From Promethearchaeota archaeon (GTDB taxonomy: Archaea > Asgardarchaeota > Lokiarchaeia > Sigyniarchaeales > Promethearchaeaceae), in NCBI GenBank assembly GCA_004524545.1, contig SDNX01000015.1:1-35740 (forward strand): a stretch of 35,740 bases of DNA. Reading direction: 5' to 3'. Positions 34,058-35,740 of the stretch are shown here, piece by piece; within the stretch, counting starts at the first letter, position 1; each line of letters opens with the position of its first letter. Under the pieces are notes generated by a model that had not been told where the DNA came from, ran no database searches, and was given only the letters and a program-made list of their open reading frames with translations. A program made the translations under genes and the position numbers.

Positions 34058-34936
34058 TCACGAAGATTGGATCCGTTTTAGAGCCAAATCCACATATTCT
34101 CGGGAAATTTCGTATCCAACGTAATGTCTGCTCAAGTTTTTTGCCGCAATCGCAGTAGATCCACTTCCTACAAAAGGATCTAAAATCACATCCCCCTCAT
34201 ATGTATAAAATTCAATTAGGCGTTTTGGTAATTCAATGGGGAAAGGAGCGGGGTGCCCTACTTTCTTAGCCGATACAGTTGGAAATTTCCAAATAGATTT
34301 AGACCATTGCACAAAATCTTCATTCTTTATGGAGTTTTCCCTATCCAGTTTTGGTCGTTTCATGTTCTGCTTGGAGAAAACCAAAATATATTCATGTACA
34401 TCCCGTAATACAGGGTTACTTGCAGATCCGAACGAACCCCAAGCACAAGAAACACCTGCAGAAGCAGATTTATCCCAGATTATTTCTCCTCTCATTAAGA
34501 ATCCAATATCAATCATTATTTGAATTACGTAGGAATGAAGGGGAATATAGGGTTTCCTCCCAATATTAGCGATATTAATTGCAGCGCGTCCGCCTGGAAC
34601 TAAAACTCGCCATGTTTCTTGGAATACATTCCGTAACAACTCAATATACTCGCCTAGTTCTAAATTTGTGTCATACTCTTTTCGAACATTGTAGGGAGGG
34701 GAGGTTATCATTAAATGGATGGAATTATCTGGAAGTTGATTCATGAATCGACTATCCTCAAGAATAATCGTGTCAAGAATTTCTTCAGGAATTTCCTCTG
34801 AATTGTCGATGAATTCTACATTCTGAGGGGTAGTGGTGTTTTTGTAGAGGTTAGAATCATAGAAATGCGAAGAGTCATGGGATTCTCTCTTAGGAGTCCC
34901 AAATGAACTAGTTTTTGATGATTTTTTCCTACCCAT
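34058..34936 (-). CDS. DNA methyltransferase, beta class, SPPY type (likely N4-cytosine)
   Basis: A 292-residue methyltransferase with catalytic motif TSPPYN at 78-83 before the S-adenosylmethionine motif DPFVGSGST at 253-261, the order of beta-class enzymes. SPPY in place of DPPY/NPPY points to N4-methylcytosine, though some SPPY enzymes act on adenine. The first 55 residues are polar and lack motifs. The start ATG 34936 has a perfect SD, AGGAGGT, six bases upstream. No restriction enzyme lies next to it in view, so it looks like an orphan methyltransferase; the target site cannot be read from sequence. Confidence 0.88.
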   Translation of the reverse strand: MGRKKSSKTSSFGTPKRESHDSSHFYDSNLYKNTTTPQNVEFIDNSEEIPEEILDTIILEDSRFMNQLPDNSIHLMITSPPYNVRKEYDTNLELGEYIELLRNVFQETWRVLVPGGRAAINIANIGRKPYIPLHSYVIQIMIDIGFLMRGEIIWDKSASAGVSCAWGSFGSASNPVLRDVHEYILVFSKQNMKRPKLDRENSIKNEDFVQWSKSIWKFPTVSAKKVGHPAPFPIELPKRLIEFYTYEGDVILDPFVGSGSTAIAAKNLSRHYVGYEISREYVDLALKRIQSS

Positions 34937-35262
34937 AGAAAGACCTCCTTGACATTATGAATCTAACCAGTATTGATTCCTATGATAATTGGTTTTCGTT
35001 CGTAAAAAACAATCTTGTTAAGATTATAGAAAAAAAAAAGTAGGCAAAAGAGGAGGATCGATGATATTTTGCTCACCCAGAGTTTTATCGAAGATAATAA
35101 ATCTAAATTTCCAATAGACAAACTCCCAGTGCATGAGATACATCACAATAAACGCTGTCACCATCAAGGATCAATTTAGGTTCTTACACTTTTTGGATTG
35201 TCGACAACCTATATCTATATTAAATTTCATGACCCATGATCCATTCAAGGAATCGAGTAAAA
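34937..35262. other. 326-base intergenic region
   Basis: The region holds the SD of the methyltransferase gene (minus strand, 34943-34949), a run of A at 35029-35039, a possible 18-codon frame at 35061, and a TATA-like CTATATTAAATTTC near 35215-35228 for the flavoprotein gene, about 40 bases before its ATG. A longer frame at 35133-35324 overlaps that gene out of phase and looks like chance. I see no RNA gene. Confidence 0.4.
35061..35117 (+). CDS. Possible 18-codon leader peptide
   Basis: A frame of 18 codons from ATG 35061 to TAG is preceded by an unusually strong SD, GAGGAGG, four bases upstream. The peptide is hydrophobic and basic without a recognisable motif. It could be a leader or a chance match; only the SD argues for it. 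Confidence 0.25.
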   Translation: MIFCSPRVLSKIINLNFQ

Positions 35263-35740
35263 ATGAAAGCAGTAATCATTGGATCTGGTCTTGCTGGTAT
35301 GACCGCAGCAAGTTATCTAGCTAAGAAAGGGCATGAAGTAGTAGTGTATGAGCAATTTCATACAATCGGTGGAGTTACGGGATTAGTAGAACAAGACGGA
35401 TACAAATGGGAAATTGGTCCATTATTGTTAGGAGGATTTGGTCCTCGTGAATCAGGAACAAGGGTTTTAACCGAGTTAGGAATATATGATCAATTTGAAT
35501 TTACCCTTGAGGACCGTGGGATGGAATTCCCCGATTTTAAATTCTGGCATCCAGATAATTATGAAGGAAGGTATTGGAGACGGGAGAAGTTAAAAGAATT
35601 ATTTCCAGAAGAATCCGAGGGGATTGATGCGTATTACGAGTTCTATACGGGTATGGTTGAGATCATCAATATGGGCCGGGATTTAGATTTCAAGAAAGGG
35701 CTGGGAAAGCTTTTTCATAAATTAAAGATGGGTATGAAAT
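35263..35740 (+). CDS. Phytoene desaturase-like FAD oxidoreductase (partial, cut by window end)
   Basis: The first 159 codons of a flavoprotein. It begins MKAVIIGSGLAGMTAASYLA, the dinucleotide-binding GxGxxG motif, then the acidic end of strand 2 (VVVYEQ) and GGVTG, the pattern of the phytoene desaturase/carotenoid isomerase (CrtI/CrtISO) and related amine-oxidase family. The likely role is FAD-dependent desaturation or isomerisation of an isoprenoid chain, or geranylgeranyl reduction; the missing C-terminus would decide. I use ATG 35263 with AAGGA 11 bases upstream. An in-frame ATG at 35236 would add nine residues, but the TATA position argues for the shorter form. Confidence 0.8.
   Translation, partial: MKAVIIGSGLAGMTAASYLAKKGHEVVVYEQFHTIGGVTGLVEQDGYKWEIGPLLLGGFGPRESGTRVLTELGIYDQFEFTLEDRGMEFPDFKFWHPDNYEGRYWRREKLKELFPEESEGIDAYYEFYTGMVEIINMGRDLDFKKGLGKLFHKLKMGMK

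Noticed and set aside
35133-35324. 63-codon frame before the flavoprotein
   Set aside because: It overlaps the start of the FAD-binding gene in another frame and has no SD or recognisable motif.
1-35740. CRISPR array, insertion sequence or prophage
   Set aside because: No regularly spaced repeats, transposase, integrase or phage structural genes are seen on either strand.

Overview
The window is about 36 kb of AT-rich archaeal DNA, most likely from an Asgard archaeon (Promethearchaeota). The strongest evidence is a full-length, eukaryote-like actin at 26661-27806. It sits among archaeal informational genes (Cdc48/VAT ATPase, FEN1 with a PIP box, Nob1, a GINS subunit, KEOPS Cgi121, Sua5, ZPR1) and archaeal metabolic genes (CODH/ACS beta and epsilon subunits, a four-subunit pyruvate:ferredoxin oxidoreductase). 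Many starts are GTG or TTG preceded by good Shine-Dalgarno (SD) sequences, and some genes look leaderless. The sequence does not settle which Asgard class this is.

Layout. 102-5014 (minus): nadK, nob1, fen1, cdc48. 5231-9387 (minus): cdhC and cdhB of acetyl-CoA decarbonylase/synthase, a TatD/COG1099-like protein with two changed metal ligands, a CooT-like candidate nickel protein, and a bacterial-type triosephosphate isomerase with an enlarged loop 6. 9426-12827 (minus): a giant protein with about nine membrane helices and a long HEAT-repeat tail. 12923-14949 (plus): a GINS-like replication protein, a 51-residue zinc-ribbon protein and a one-ring AAA ATPase. 14946-15119 (minus): a 57-residue protein. 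15182-15675: a lacZ remnant keeping only the two ends of the enzyme. 15668-19342 (plus): a DHH phosphoesterase, then an ECF transporter energising module (two ATPases and EcfT) with no S component in view. 19397-21309: Cgi121, a THUMP protein and Sua5, a tRNA-modification cluster. 21357-24481 (minus): porCDAB. 24631-27806 (plus): ZPR1, a phosphofructokinase with pyrophosphate-type residues, and actin. 27892-30253 (minus): two tandem M24 peptidase-like paralogues. 30354-33901: several unknown small or membrane proteins, a degenerate JAMM-like protein, tRNA-Ser(GCT), DUF99, and a zinc-ribbon/winged-helix protein that probably starts at AUU. 34058-34936 (minus): an orphan SPPY-type DNA methyltransferase. 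35263-end (plus): a phytoene-desaturase-like flavoprotein cut by the window edge.

How it fits together. CODH/ACS makes or cleaves acetyl-CoA, and PorCDAB interconverts acetyl-CoA and pyruvate. The CooT-like protein could serve nickel supply to CODH/ACS. Phosphofructokinase and triosephosphate isomerase are the sugar-phosphate part. Sua5 makes the threonylcarbamoyl-adenylate that KEOPS (Cgi121) uses for t6A in tRNA. I see no CRISPR array, insertion sequence, prophage or rRNA. The best candidates for something new are the membrane-HEAT giant, the JAMM-like protein lacking part of its catalytic set, the probable AUU start, the pyrophosphate-type PFK, and the lacZ fossil.
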